Assembly (NCBI GenBank): GCA_025642065.1
Contig: JAODUP010000915.1
Coordinates: 1-64,000 of the forward strand
Direction: 5' to 3'
From: Paralvinella palmiformis
Taxonomy: Eukaryota; Annelida; Polychaeta; Terebellida; Alvinellidae
DNA length: 64,000 nucleotides
Translations under genes and position numbers: made by a program
Shown: piece by piece, positions 9,880 to 20,370 of the stretch
Position numbering within the stretch: position 1 is the first letter of the stretch
Layout: every line of letters begins with the position of its first letter
Notes under the pieces: model-generated
Databases searched by the model: none
Told to the model about the DNA's origin: nothing
The model's input: the letters and a program-made list of their open reading frames with translations, nothing else

Positions 9880-11877
9880 TCTTTAATACAAAATAATAGA
9901 GATAGCCATAAAATATCAAATGCCAATATGTCTAAATACGACGAGCATTCCACCGGTAGACCATACAGTGGTGTAGCCATTATATGTAAAGTTAATGATG
10001 GCTTATCTTATGAAATTATTAATTCTAGAAATTCTCGAATCATAGCGGTGCTTATAAAAGACCATTAAGTATTCAAGGCCTATCCATATAATATAGATAG
10101 GCCTATCCATATTATATAGATAGGCCTATCTATATTATATTGTGAGCTTATATGCCTTACTTTGATGGTAATCATTAATGCAATGGAGGTTATTATCGAA
10201 GAATACGATGAAGTTGTACCAAATAAGTTTCTCGGTGATTTTAATACCCAAATACCCCGATCTGATGTTACTTCTAACAACTAGCATAAATCCAAGGGTT
10301 TTAATGTTCATAGTCGCTTATTGCGTGACTTTATTGTTGGTAATGAGCTATCAATTGTTGATTTTATGTTTTACCAGAAGACCTCTTATACATATTTTAA
10401 TATTTTTCGCAACCTACGGACACAGATTGATCATGTATTTAGTACTAATTATGATGTTTGTGATATTAATATCTGTGATATTGTCTCGTTAGACGACAGT
10501 AACGTTAACAATCATCTACCTATCAGAATATTAATTACACTCAGGCATCAACAATACAATAACTCAATACTAACAGAGAATGGCCATTAAACAACTATGA
10601 ATACTGTTGTATCCTTGAATATAAATTATACAATAAATCAGTCATCTCTGTTGAGTCCATCTGTGACAAAGCCAACTTACAGACTCAGGTGGATAATTAA
10701 GTGGATACGCTAAATTCCATATTCGTAGAAGCAGCTAAATTGGTCAAAGTGATCCCTAAAAATGTATTCGAACCAAAGAAATACTGGTGTCCAGACTTAT
10801 CCCAAGCCAGAGATACGAAGAGATGTTGGTGGCGTCTGTGGCCTGATAATAGTAGACCAAGGAAAGGAGAAGTATGTAAATGTTATAAAATTTTGAAGAA
10901 ATTATTCCGTAAACTATCAAGACCTTAAAAAAACAACGAATTGTGTGAATCTCTGGACAGCTAACTCAAAAGGGACGTAACTCGCTTCTGGAAAACTGTG
11001 AAGAGAACAAAGAAAAAGTAAATTACATACTAGTGAATTTTCGCGATACTTCTCCGCCACAATGCAGTATAATTCAAAGAACCTATCGCATCAACAGTCC
11101 GCGATATCCTCTTGTGTTGAGAACTCTTACAATAATCTGTACGACTCAACTATTAAACTTGTCATAACGCCCGACCAAGTACTTCAATGTATAAAAAGAC
11201 TGAAAAATAACAGTTCACCAGGAATACACAGAATATCGGGAGAATTTCTTATAAACGCCATGTCTGACGCCCTTTCTAGTCATTTATCATATTTCTATTC
11301 GTGTATACTCTTTATTAATTGTGTATCTGCGGTTTTTAATACCGGTGTTATGGTGCCACTTCTTAAAAAACACAACCCTTAACCCCAGTGTTGCTGCGAA
11401 TTATAGACCTATTAGTGTATCTTCTATTTTTCTAAGCTCTTTTAGTTAATAGTTTACCCTAGGGACATCCCAATATGTGATAATCAATTTGGCTTTAGGT
11501 CTGGCTTCGGCGTATATAATGGAACTTCCCCAATGAATGATCTTATGTGTAATAGTAAATACACTTGTTCCTATATGTTTATATGCAGTTTAGATACCGA
11601 GAAATGTTTTGACTCTATATGACACGACAGTTTATTTTATAAATTTTATAATGTTTTACCTGATGTACATTGGCGATTATTACGCAAATGGTTTTCTAAT
11701 CTAGATATTGTCATCAAATGGGATAGTTATATAGACTATAGCATGTATTTTAGAGTTACTCGTGGTACTCGCCAAGGAAGTATACTTTCACATTATCGTA
11801 ATGCTACCTATACATCTTGTTTGTTGCATTGTTCGATTTGATTCAGTTGTCATACCTATGTCTTATTTACTTTTCAT

Positions 11878-11880
<3 letters not shown>
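9880..11880 (+). mobile_element. Decayed non-LTR retrotransposon (endonuclease and RT)
   Basis: Broken pol-like reading runs on the plus strand. An apurinic-endonuclease-type domain includes STGRPYSGVAIICK (about 9940), FLGDFNTQIPRSD, DFIVGNELSIVDFMF and TQIDHVFSTN (about 10430). Further on come PKKYWCPDLSQARD (about 10780) and the RT N-terminal part, CIKRLKNNSSPG (about 11190), TGVMVPLLKK (11345) and QFGFRSG (about 11490). The RT core includes SLDTEKCFDSI (about 11590) and GTRQGSILS (about 11770). Stops and frameshifts interrupt it at many points, and the 3' part beyond RT motif B is replaced by a (GA)n tract. A 24-nt palindromic repeat array is inserted in the endonuclease. Confidence 0.85.
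10076..10141. repeat. Palindromic tandem repeat (about 24 nt unit, three copies)
   Basis: Units of the form AGGCCTATCCATATAATATA follow each other; each contains the palindrome ATAGGCCTAT. The array sits inside the LINE endonuclease frame and can form hairpins. Confidence 0.75.
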
Positions 11881-11883
<3 letters not shown>

Positions 11884-11911
<28 letters not shown>

Positions 11912-11931
11912 TATATATATAGAGAGAGAGA
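11884..11931. repeat. (GA)n-(TA)n microsatellite
   Basis: GA repeats, a short TATATATATA and GA repeats again. It follows directly on the broken end of the LINE. Confidence 0.9.
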
Positions 11932-11939
11932 GAACTTTG

Positions 11940-12326
11940 ACATTAGCCATAGCCCATCATAAATCTATTAGAATATGATCATAATTATACGTTTTAATTT
12001 AACATTGGATGAGATAGAATGATTTGACCCCGGCAAGTGTTATATGACCCATTGCTGGCTCTTGGGAAAATAATATGAACAGATGAAACACTTCTGGTGC
12101 AGTGTGTTAATTCCCATATCCGCTATGGGAATATACTCTACTTAGTTATATAGTGCTAAAATGTAATTAATCAATAACATGGAGAGGTGTGACATCCGAA
12201 AGGAAAATGAGCTCGGGATGGTTTAACAAAAAAGTGAAATTTTATAAATGAAAAATAGTTATGACCTAGATACTGAATATTCCATGCATAGCACATATAA
12301 TAATGCTATATTGATCATAATGCATC
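11940..12326. other. AT-rich non-coding DNA
   Basis: No feature recognised between the LINE relic and the MITE. Confidence 0.35.
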
Positions 12327-12335
12327 ACCCCCCCC

Positions 12336-12381
<46 letters not shown>

Positions 12382-12391
12382 ATGTATAATA

Positions 12392-12700
12392 CAGTAATAC
12401 CCCCGCTTTACGTAATTTCATCCTACGTCAAATTAGCCTTTACGCCCCTTTTCTAGGGTAAATTTCAGTTCTCGAACGTCATTACGTCCGACGTTACGTC
12501 ACTCAGCCTCGTCGCCTACGTCATAATAAAAAGGGCTTGAAATAAATATATTAACAATAAAAATATAACAAGTTGAAAACAATTTTTAAAATGTATATAC
12601 AATAAAATATTTACGTTGAAAATCATTACGTCCGGCTTACGTTATAACCGGGACTACGTCATGGCTTTTGATGCCACTTAATGACGTAGGGCGGGTATGG

Positions 12701-12705
<5 letters not shown>
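12392..12705. mobile_element. pogo/Tigger-like MITE inside a CA/TA microsatellite
   Basis: The left end CAGTAATACCCCCGCTTTAC and the right end GTAGGGCGGGTATGGTAATA are imperfect inverted repeats (about 14 of 21 positions) next to a TA, as in pogo-type Tc1/mariner elements. The interior (about 310 nt) has no ORF but repeats the word TTACGTC/GACGTAA many times. It is flanked on the left by poly-C, (CA)n and (TA)n (12327-12380), and on the right by (TA)n, (GT)n and poly-G (12703-12775), in mirror orientation. Confidence 0.65.
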
Positions 12706-12753
<48 letters not shown>

Positions 12754-12859
12754 GGGGGTGGGTGGTGGGGGGGGCGTAATTAGATTTGGAACAAGTCTGG
12801 AGTTTAACCCACCTCACATGAATGACATACAATTAACCAATTAGATCACAGCAAATTGC

Positions 12860-13800
12860 CTTTCTACGCGCCATCAGTTGTGAAAATATTTAGTATTAAT
12901 GGAACACATGAGGCTGAAACGTCCTTCGACATTGCAGGGTGGTCTATAATACCGAGCGGCGAATCGTGCCAACACTGGCTCGCTGAGAGAACTTCGGCTG
13001 AGCGAAGATGACATAGGCCGAATTGTCCCGTTGCATGGAAACGGCTATAATTGAGTGACTGACCCATTTTCTGGCCAACAGTTTTGCCTAAATAAACAGC
13101 TGGTCCTAGTGAAATCCAGACAGATAGAGAGAGAGAGAGATTGTGTACGTTTGTCGAAGGCTGTTCTTGTAATACCAAGGATTGTTAATCGGAACTCTAT
13201 TCACGTGAGTTTATCATCATTATCTATGACGCCTCATCGCTTACTATAATAATATTGACATAATCAATCACAATCAATATGTATTATAATTAGGCTTGGG
13301 GAGGGTTCATTTATGCATCTCTGTTTAACCTTATCTATCTGATAGGAGTAGGGTCAATTTTAAGGCAGCATCAGCTAAAGTCGCCATGATCACATCTGAA
13401 TCAATAATTATATTAACATATATCCATAAGACATTAAAGGTGATTATTGTTGGTTACCTTTCACATCGTCAACGCTGGTAAATATATTCTCCAATATTTA
13501 TAAAATAAATATTTGTCTTTCAGCGTTTGCTGATTCATCGTGATAAGCTTTAGCCATATACGATATTGAGTTACGGCTGTTTTGGGTTACGACTCGATAG
13601 CAGTATTGACAGTGTTTACGCGTTATACTGTTAAATGTTTGTCGATTGTGGCTAATGTTTGTTGACGAAATACTTTCATCTAAAGGATTGCCCGCAACTG
13701 TGGTCTTTCTCACCGCTTCCTCCATTAACATGCAGCCAACGTCTAGGATACTTATTAATAATGTGATATATTTTGCGTCATTTCTGGTACAAACAGGTTA
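12860..13800. other. 5' flank and leader intron of GST unit 1
   Basis: The unit boundary is near 12870. From here on, sequence is shared with unit 3 (29.3-30.2 kb) and in part with unit 4 (43.85-44.0 kb). It holds the promoter, the leader exon and a 0.6 kb leader intron. Apparent 60-100-codon frames in it are conserved only as DNA, with stops in the other units. Confidence 0.6.
13014..13204 (+). promoter_or_regulatory. Promoter and non-coding first exon of GST copy 1
   Basis: A block starting AGGCCGAATTGTCCCGTTGC at 13014 is repeated almost exactly upstream of copy 3. About 50 nt further lies a TATA-like TAAATAAA at 13089-13096. Homology with copy 3 continues up to a strong splice donor GTGAGT at 13205, and the first coding exon has an AACAG acceptor shortly before its ATG. 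I infer a leader exon of roughly 13120-13204 spliced to 13801 onward. The start site is estimated from TATA spacing only. Confidence 0.5.
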
Positions 13801-13827
13801 ACGAAAGACTCCAGAACAGTAGAAGCC

Positions 13828-16800
13828 ATGACAAAGTACCTGCTGTTGTATTTCGACGGAAAGGTCGGGCAGAACTCGCTCGCTGGGTGTTCGCGGCGGT
13901 CGGACAAGAATATGAGGATGTCGGAATGAAGAGGGAAGATTGGCCAAAGTACAAACCAAGTACGTCGTCAATTTTATTTCGTTGTTTCTAACCTGATTAT
14001 TATGATGCGATGTCATGCAGCCAGTTAGGCTACCGAACAGAATTGAGTCACGTTTTCGAGATGACAGTCGACGGTTGTGCCCTCTTACGGCCTGACCTAT
14101 TTCTTGACTGGAGCAAAACGCCACCCCCACATTTTATGTCAGATGATATGTCTGCGGCCAGAGTCTGTTTACAATAGCCAAAACGCCAGAACAATGACCA
14201 TTTTTAAGCGTCACAACACTTCAAACAAAAACATGACACCATTTTATGCTGATCATAGTCGTACTGTTTCCAGTTCAATGTGTATGGTGTATTCACTTCA
14301 GAACCATAGGAGCTCATTACTAAGACATTACTGTTACAGTAACAGTGATTGCTCATTAGATTAGTCATTTAACATTATTATTATATCCCCTGAATATTAT
14401 ATTCAGTATAATATACTATACTATTGTATAGTGCAATATTCAATGACCTAGACATATTCATATCATTGTGCAAGACAGTTGCATACCAGTTATTTAGTGA
14501 AGGAAATAAATGATTTAAGTAAAACTAAGTGGAATCTACGTCTATAGTCTTAGACTATAGCTTACCAAGACCAATAACAGGAAAATATACAAAAATAATA
14601 AATTACATTTCCTCATTCATTCCTCCCCCCCCCCCCAACCTAAACACATCTAATATAATTAATATTTCATCAATTACAATAGCAATTAATCTCAATCCAA
14701 ATTAAAAAATTCTTGTTAATTATTATTTGAGATACAGTATTATAAAGTGTATGTTGTGAAATGAAGTCAGTAATTGCATCTTAGAACTTGTACTTTAAAC
14801 CTAGAATAATTTATGAAATGTGGGGATAATTAAGATTAAGGATATGACATAACTGACAAATAGTTATTTTTTCAAAGGGATCATATGAGTCTTCATTTAT
14901 GAAATGTTTTCAGCTCCAGTTGTAATGTAGATCAAATTTGTTTCATTATGTTTATAAATGCATTACAGTTGTAAGAACTTTTATTAAAATAGTAGCATAT
15001 AATGTAAAGTAAAATGAACAAAGAGTGAGCTGTTTACCTTCTCAGTTGGAGGCGCTCTAATAGTATAGTCATAAGAGTAATACGTTGTAAACATCCAGGT
15101 CAGAGTTAGAGTTGAACCAAGATACCTATGTTTGTAGAATATTTCCATAGGGAGACACTCCTAAGTCATGTGTCCCACATGTAACCAGTACTGAAGATAA
15201 AGTCCTCAGTTGGTTGTTGCTGTTATTTCTGTGGAAATAATTCAAGACCGGAATAAATAATCAGGCAATGCTCATAATATATTCCATATATCCGGTATTA
15301 AGGTATCAAGGTAATATACACATTGTGCTTTTGATATCCTCCTTTTCAACATTTTACTGGCCAAAGTTTATGGAATGGTTTAACGAATGTAGAACAAACG
15401 AATGTAGAACACACCTGGATCTAGCCATATTCTGTTTGGTGATCATTTCTCTTTTTGTTCTCTTTCTTGGGAACAATTGCCCATTCAGTTAGTGACTTTT
15501 TGGTAATTTATTTAACACGTGGGATAAGAAAAGGTAGATATGATTAGATAATAAAATAATATTTAAAATTTTCAATAACAAACACCAGTTGTATATTACT
15601 CTAATATGTATATAGCATTTTGTATCTTATGTCACAGATGATAGTTTTAATATTTGATGTCTTATTTTCAGCCACTCCCTTTGGTCAAGTGCCCATGCTG
15701 ACAGTTCATGATGACTTCAAGTTGGCACAAAGTCTAGCCATTGCCAGATTCTTGGCCAAATGATTCGGTTTGTACTTAAAGATTTTTACAAAAACCTCGA
15801 AATAATGTTACACAAAAATAAAACATTTATTTTACACATGTGTATGGACCATACCAAATATCAGAATTATACCAAATAATGATAAATAGATAATGAGAAA
15901 CTGAAACTAGAATACTTAGGATCTCTGTATAAAAGGGAAGATATCTTAACCTTCACTTGAATTATTTGATTCTTTCTCTAAACATTATAGGCTTCATGGG
16001 AAAAGATGAATTTGATGAAGCGAGAATTAACATGGTACTGGAGTGTTCTGAGGACATGATGCAAGCATTTGGAAAGACTGTATTCGGTGATGACGCTTCA
16101 AAGGTAAGAAAGGTGGAAATAGACTAGTATTAGTAGTGTAATTCAACGTTTTAATGGGTTCTTGCTACAAGGAAATACACTATTTACATTTCAAAGAAAA
16201 ATGTGTAATATAATCTGGAAAATGTCACGAAGGAAATGTTTTAAATTATGGATGTCTGGGGGTTTGAATGTTAATGTCATGAACAAGTGTTTTTTAATAA
16301 TATATTGTCATAATTTTAAATGTTAACCAAGTATTAATCATTTCTAAACCGAAGTGATCATTTAAGTATTTATATTTGTACACAAAATGTTTTTAAATAA
16401 ATGTGATTTTTGCTACTTCTTTTTCTGGATACGTTGTTTGTATCATTCACAGACCGCAGCAAAGGAGAAGTGGGAAGGCAGTCAACAAGATGAATTTCTT
16501 GAAAGGTTTGAGAAACTTCTTACAACTAACAAGAATGGTGATGGTTTCTTTGTTGAAGATGAGGTAAGTACATAATAAAGTCAACTAAATGGCTAGCTTG
16601 GCTATAATAAGTAATTCCTTTTTAAACTTGGATAAAGGTGTACCAGTGAGTTGAAATGACTGTTCGTATTTTATTTTCTTGCTTGTAGATTACAGTGGCT
16701 GATATGGGATTCTGCATTTTGACTGATTATTTTGCCAGTCAGAGTTCCTTAGAATGGGGGAAGTTTCCTAAACTGAATGCCCTACGAGATCATGTGGAAA

Positions 16801-16856
16801 AGGAAAACACCAAAATTGCAGAATGGTTTGCCAAACGTCCTGTCATCCCATTTTAG
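13828..16856 (+). pseudogene. Sigma-class GST, copy 1 (frameshift and nonsense)
   Basis: The five exons align with copy 4 at 13828-13959, 15672-15767, 15991-16103, 16453-16563 and 16689-16856, and all splice sites are kept. The first exon is 132 nt instead of 133: one base is missing just after the YFDG codons, so the frame runs into a stop within the exon. The other frame of the same exon still reads GRAELARWVFAAVGQ, including the conserved Arg14. The second exon has TGA at 15761-15763 where the other copies have CGA (LAKRFG), and its DDD motif has become HDD. The third to fifth exons are open and end with a normal TAG. AATAAA at 17002 could serve for polyadenylation. Two independent lesions make this a pseudogene, probably recent given the open downstream exons. 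A mis-assembled indel could explain the first lesion but not the second. Confidence 0.88.
15035..15250 (+). repeat. tRNA-like repeat shared by the first introns of all GST copies
   Basis: The segment starting GTTTACCTTCTCAGTTGGAG and containing a B-box-like GAGTTGAACC occurs in the intron before the second coding exon of copy 1 (here), copy 2 (about 23403), copy 3 (about 31239) and copy 4 (about 49518). It resembles an old tRNA-derived SINE. Its presence at the same position in every unit shows the insertion predates the duplications. Confidence 0.5.
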
Positions 16857-16859
16857 TAT

Positions 16860-17699
16860 TTCTGCTTTGAAAATAATTGTTGATGTTATTAATAATACAA
16901 TGTCACAAGTCATTCAGTTGTATTTGATCTTTTTTGTTCTACTGACAGTATTCTTTATAGCTTAGGATATAATTTTGAATTATATACAGATAATGACTAT
17001 AAATAAAGCAATAGTCTATAGCAAGAAGAATTGATATTTTGATGAAAGTTGTGTGTTTCCTTGGTGTATTGTGTAATCCTTTAATCACTCAGTTTCCAGA
17101 GAAGTATAGAATTTCAGTCAGAGCACAATAAATTATTGCATTCCGTATCATCTTATAATTAAACCAGAAACTGATCCGCAGATGAAGTAGTGTGTGTATA
17201 AATAGAATTTCATAATTACTAAAATAGTGCTGTACTTGCCTGACCTGTTCAAAATTAGTTCAATGTGATTGAAGTTTATTATTAATATTGATCCAGCAGT
17301 ATACTGCAGACACTTATGGTGATTACCCTGGTGTTATGGCTTTATTCAGAGGTCTCTGTGATCTACAGTGTGATCTGCATTAAAAAGTATCTCCTACATC
17401 CTTCTGTCACATGAGATAACTAAATGACTTTATTGTACTAATGTTTCATTAAATTGGCTCCCTTATTTACTGTAAGCACTTTATATGTAGCATATGAAAT
17501 TATGAAATATTAGATTGTTTTCAATATATATATGCAAAAGGGAATCTTTTAAATAAGTATACAAATTCATAAGAAATATAAAATATAAATTAGAAGACCA
17601 GTGTATAATATATGCTGTCTTACCATTGTCCTGTAGTGATGACGACCAGTTTGGTGTTCATCAAAGGGTAACTCCTGACATGTTGAGATAAATAAATAA

Positions 17700-17736
<37 letters not shown>

Positions 17737-18060
17737 ATCGAGGAAATTTTATATCAAAATATATTAAAATTAACAAATAAAACAATGAAAAAATGGGTAA
17801 AATAATCCGGACCAAAACAATGTGGAATAGGTTGTGATTACAAAATATGAGATCATTGTTGAAAGTCTGGATAATAATTTCCAATAGTTTTATAATTCCA
17901 ATATTTTTTTTAAATATTGAGTAACTATTAATTACCAGAGAACAAAAGTTCCTAATGTACAAACCTCAAGCACTCAGCTGCACCTGTTATTACTCAACCG
18001 GTTATCAACCCTGCATATGACCAACAATAAATCTGTCAGTAGGTTTTAAACTGTGAAGAT
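16860..18060. other. 3' flank of GST unit 1
   Basis: Sequence shared with the 3' flanks of copies 2, 3 and 4 (for example CTCAGCTGCAC and GTCAGTAGGTTTT near 17.97-18.05 kb, repeated near 53.08-53.16 kb). It contains a (TA)n run at 17702-17733 and the poly(A) signal region. Confidence 0.6.
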
Positions 18061-18475
18061 CATTGTATTGCTGAAATTCGGCTATGGATGATTCAAGATT
18101 AAATGATAATAAAACAAATATTATATATTTTACATCACCACATTGTGATAAATCCCTAAAGACACCATCATTAAAGATGGGTGCATCTTCGATTACCCCT
18201 AATGGGTCAGTAAAAAATCTAGCGGTTATTTTTTACCAATGTATTAACATGCATGAACATGTCACATCAGTATACCCAACTGCCTACTACCATCTTAAGA
18301 ACATCCACTGTTTAAAAGCATTCTTGACACAAGAAGCACTTGCAACTGTAGTCCATGCCTTTGTTACATCTAGTATAGACTATTGTAACTCCCTGTTATA
18401 TGGCATATCTGATTATAACATTAATCGCCTTCAGTTAATTCAGAACAGTGCATTTAGTCCCGTAGTAACCTGAAC
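18060..18475 (+). mobile_element. LINE RT C-terminal fragment (CR1/L2 group)
   Basis: Open for 129 codons from 18084. It contains LNDNKTNIIYFTSP, SSITPNGSVKNLAVIF, HAFVTSSIDYCNSLLYGISD and INRLQLIQNSA, the thumb and C-terminal motifs of jockey/CR1-type LINE polymerases. It has no catalytic core and breaks off at about 18470, where a different LINE sequence begins. No host function. Confidence 0.85.
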
Positions 18476-19110
18476 TAAATGAAAACACCCGTAAATAAGC
18501 AGACAACTTTGCTTAGGAACGAGCGAGACGGGGTGGGGTATATAACACAATATATGGAAAACAATTGCTCGACGAGATGAGATTTCTTATATAAGAAAAT
18601 ATATGGAAAGAAATGATGATGAGTATCCAACACATGCTGCTATTATAGGCGCAAAGCGTTACTCAAACACATAACTATCACGTCCTGCAGGGTTCTCATT
18701 TTTATGAATAAGTGAACCAGTCGACACGTGACAGCATTGCAGCTCCTGGAGGCTCGAACCCGCGACCCTTCGTCTACCAGACCTACGCTCTAACTAACTG
18801 CACTATCGCGGCACGACAAATGACAAATGACGATTAATTAAACTTTATTTGGATTCTAACAAACATGGATATGAATTTGTTAAATCACCTTGTTGGCTTT
18901 TTTGTTAGGTCTAATTCCGTGCGTAACGACTAGCATAGTTTTATACGTGTAAGATCATCTGCACGGATTTTGCGAATTTATCTGCCGAAATTTGTGTGAT
19001 TGCTATGGGTGTGAAATATGATTATTATGTATGTGTTGTTTAGATCTTTATTGGCTAAAATCTACGTATACGGTTCAATAAACTTGACTTGTATTGTTGT
19101 GTAAATAATG
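18476..19110 (+). mobile_element. 3' end of a second LINE family
   Basis: AACCTGAACTAAATGAAAAC, AAAATATATGGAAAGAAATG and the 3' UTR words TTTTATACGTGTAAGATCA and GATTATTATGTATGTGTTGT match the LINE at 26.9-27.78 kb, at the equivalent place upstream of GST unit 3. It probably duplicated together with the GST unit. Confidence 0.65.
18737..18816 (-). mobile_element. tRNA-like SINE head
   Basis: The complement shows a tRNA-like 5' half (GTGCAGTTAGTTAGAGCG) and B box GCGGGTTCGAGCCTCC, but the acceptor arms do not pair. It is therefore SINE or pseudo-tRNA rather than a functional tRNA. Confidence 0.5.
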
Positions 19111-20370
19111 GAATCAGTACCAAGTAATCTAATCATTTATTTTATACAATAACATTTATCCTCGGGTCTGATTCAAAGCTTTTGTTTAAATAATGAAATA
19201 TTTTTCGGTAATAAAGAAATTTGAACAGACCCGTATTCTCAGATCATCGAAATGTAAATAGCTTTTCCAATAATAAATATCTATTAAAGTATTTAAATAT
19301 TTCGGATCCCTCTTTTCATTTTTTTTTTAAACGGCGACCTCAGTCTTATTGTCTTTCTTTTAAACATCTGACTTTCAAACTTAGCTCTCGAGCTTATAGG
19401 TTCTTTTGTGTTTCTGATGACAGCTGTGTTTGTGGGAGATTTGCTCAGGGAGTGGCAATTTTAATTTAGCTATTTAGGGTTGTACTTCTTTGTTGTTTAT
19501 CACGTAATATAATACCTACAACTGTTTATCACCTGCATACCGGTACATTTGTATACTAACAAAAGGCGTAGGTGCTATTCTCGCAAATACAACTATGTAT
19601 ACTGTGGCCAATATAACCACTTGGCAGGAACGATGTAGAACATCTGAACAATGATATATTTCTGACGATGTCAAACGCAGTTTTATGTTCATGTTCAGAA
19701 TATAATATAATGGGGGTCATTTCGCCAGATATGGTAATGTGTGATAAGTTATAGCGATTGAACATGTACTGCGGTTCTAAATGTGTGCGACGTAGTGCGA
19801 CCCTAAGCTCGAGCAGTCATCATATTCCATAACAATAACAGCAGGTAATTACCAATAACTAGCACTACATCTCGAATCAAATTGTTACCTGTATATGCCT
19901 GTGAGATGTTTCAGCCATGGGTAAAAGTTTTCGACAGGAACAGGTTAATTCCACATAAAGAAGCCTCTCACTGAGATGTGCTAGATAATACCGGTACCGG
20001 GCGTAACAACAACAATAATATTATACTTTTGGTTTGAGTGGAGTTGTCTGGCAGCTAATCAGACATATCCCTCAAACACGGGTATGAGCCGGATTCAAAA
20101 TTACAACCTGAAAGTTTATACAGCAGTGCTCTATCTGCTCCCTAGAAGTACACCATTATTCATTACTGTATCATAAACGTTTGGTATTGAATTCCATCAA
20201 GTGAGTAAGTGATTATGTGAGTGAATCAGTTAGTCGGTTTGAAGTATTCTTTCGCCTATCCCCTGTATTGTAATTAGATTAATTTCCATTGAAACAAGTT
20301 CATATAGCTGAGCATGTTGTGGCAGTTATATTTCTTTTGTATTTACATATGACATCGACCAGACATAAAC
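19111..20370. other. Upstream flank of GST unit 2
   Basis: Non-coding and homologous to the DNA upstream of copy 3: AAATACAACTATGTATACTG (19586) matches 27.92 kb, GATATGGTAATGTGTGATAA matches 28.57 kb, and TTGTATTTACATATGACATC (20337) matches 29.2 kb. A tRNA-like B box on the minus strand is at about 20085-20100. Confidence 0.6.

Noticed and set aside
13005..13030. Antioxidant response element near the GST promoter
   Set aside because: TGACATAGGC resembles the TGACnnnGC consensus but misses the final GC position, and it is not conserved in copy 3.
12864..13178. 104-codon minus-strand frame over the GST copy 1 promoter
   Set aside because: No domain is visible, and the homologous DNA in unit 3 gives a different, unrelated minus-strand frame.
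17567..17962. 131-codon minus-strand frame with hydrophobic stretches
   Set aside because: It reads through the (TA)n tract in the GST 3' flank; the hydrophobic segments are Ile/Tyr runs from AT-rich DNA and not conserved as a frame in the other units.
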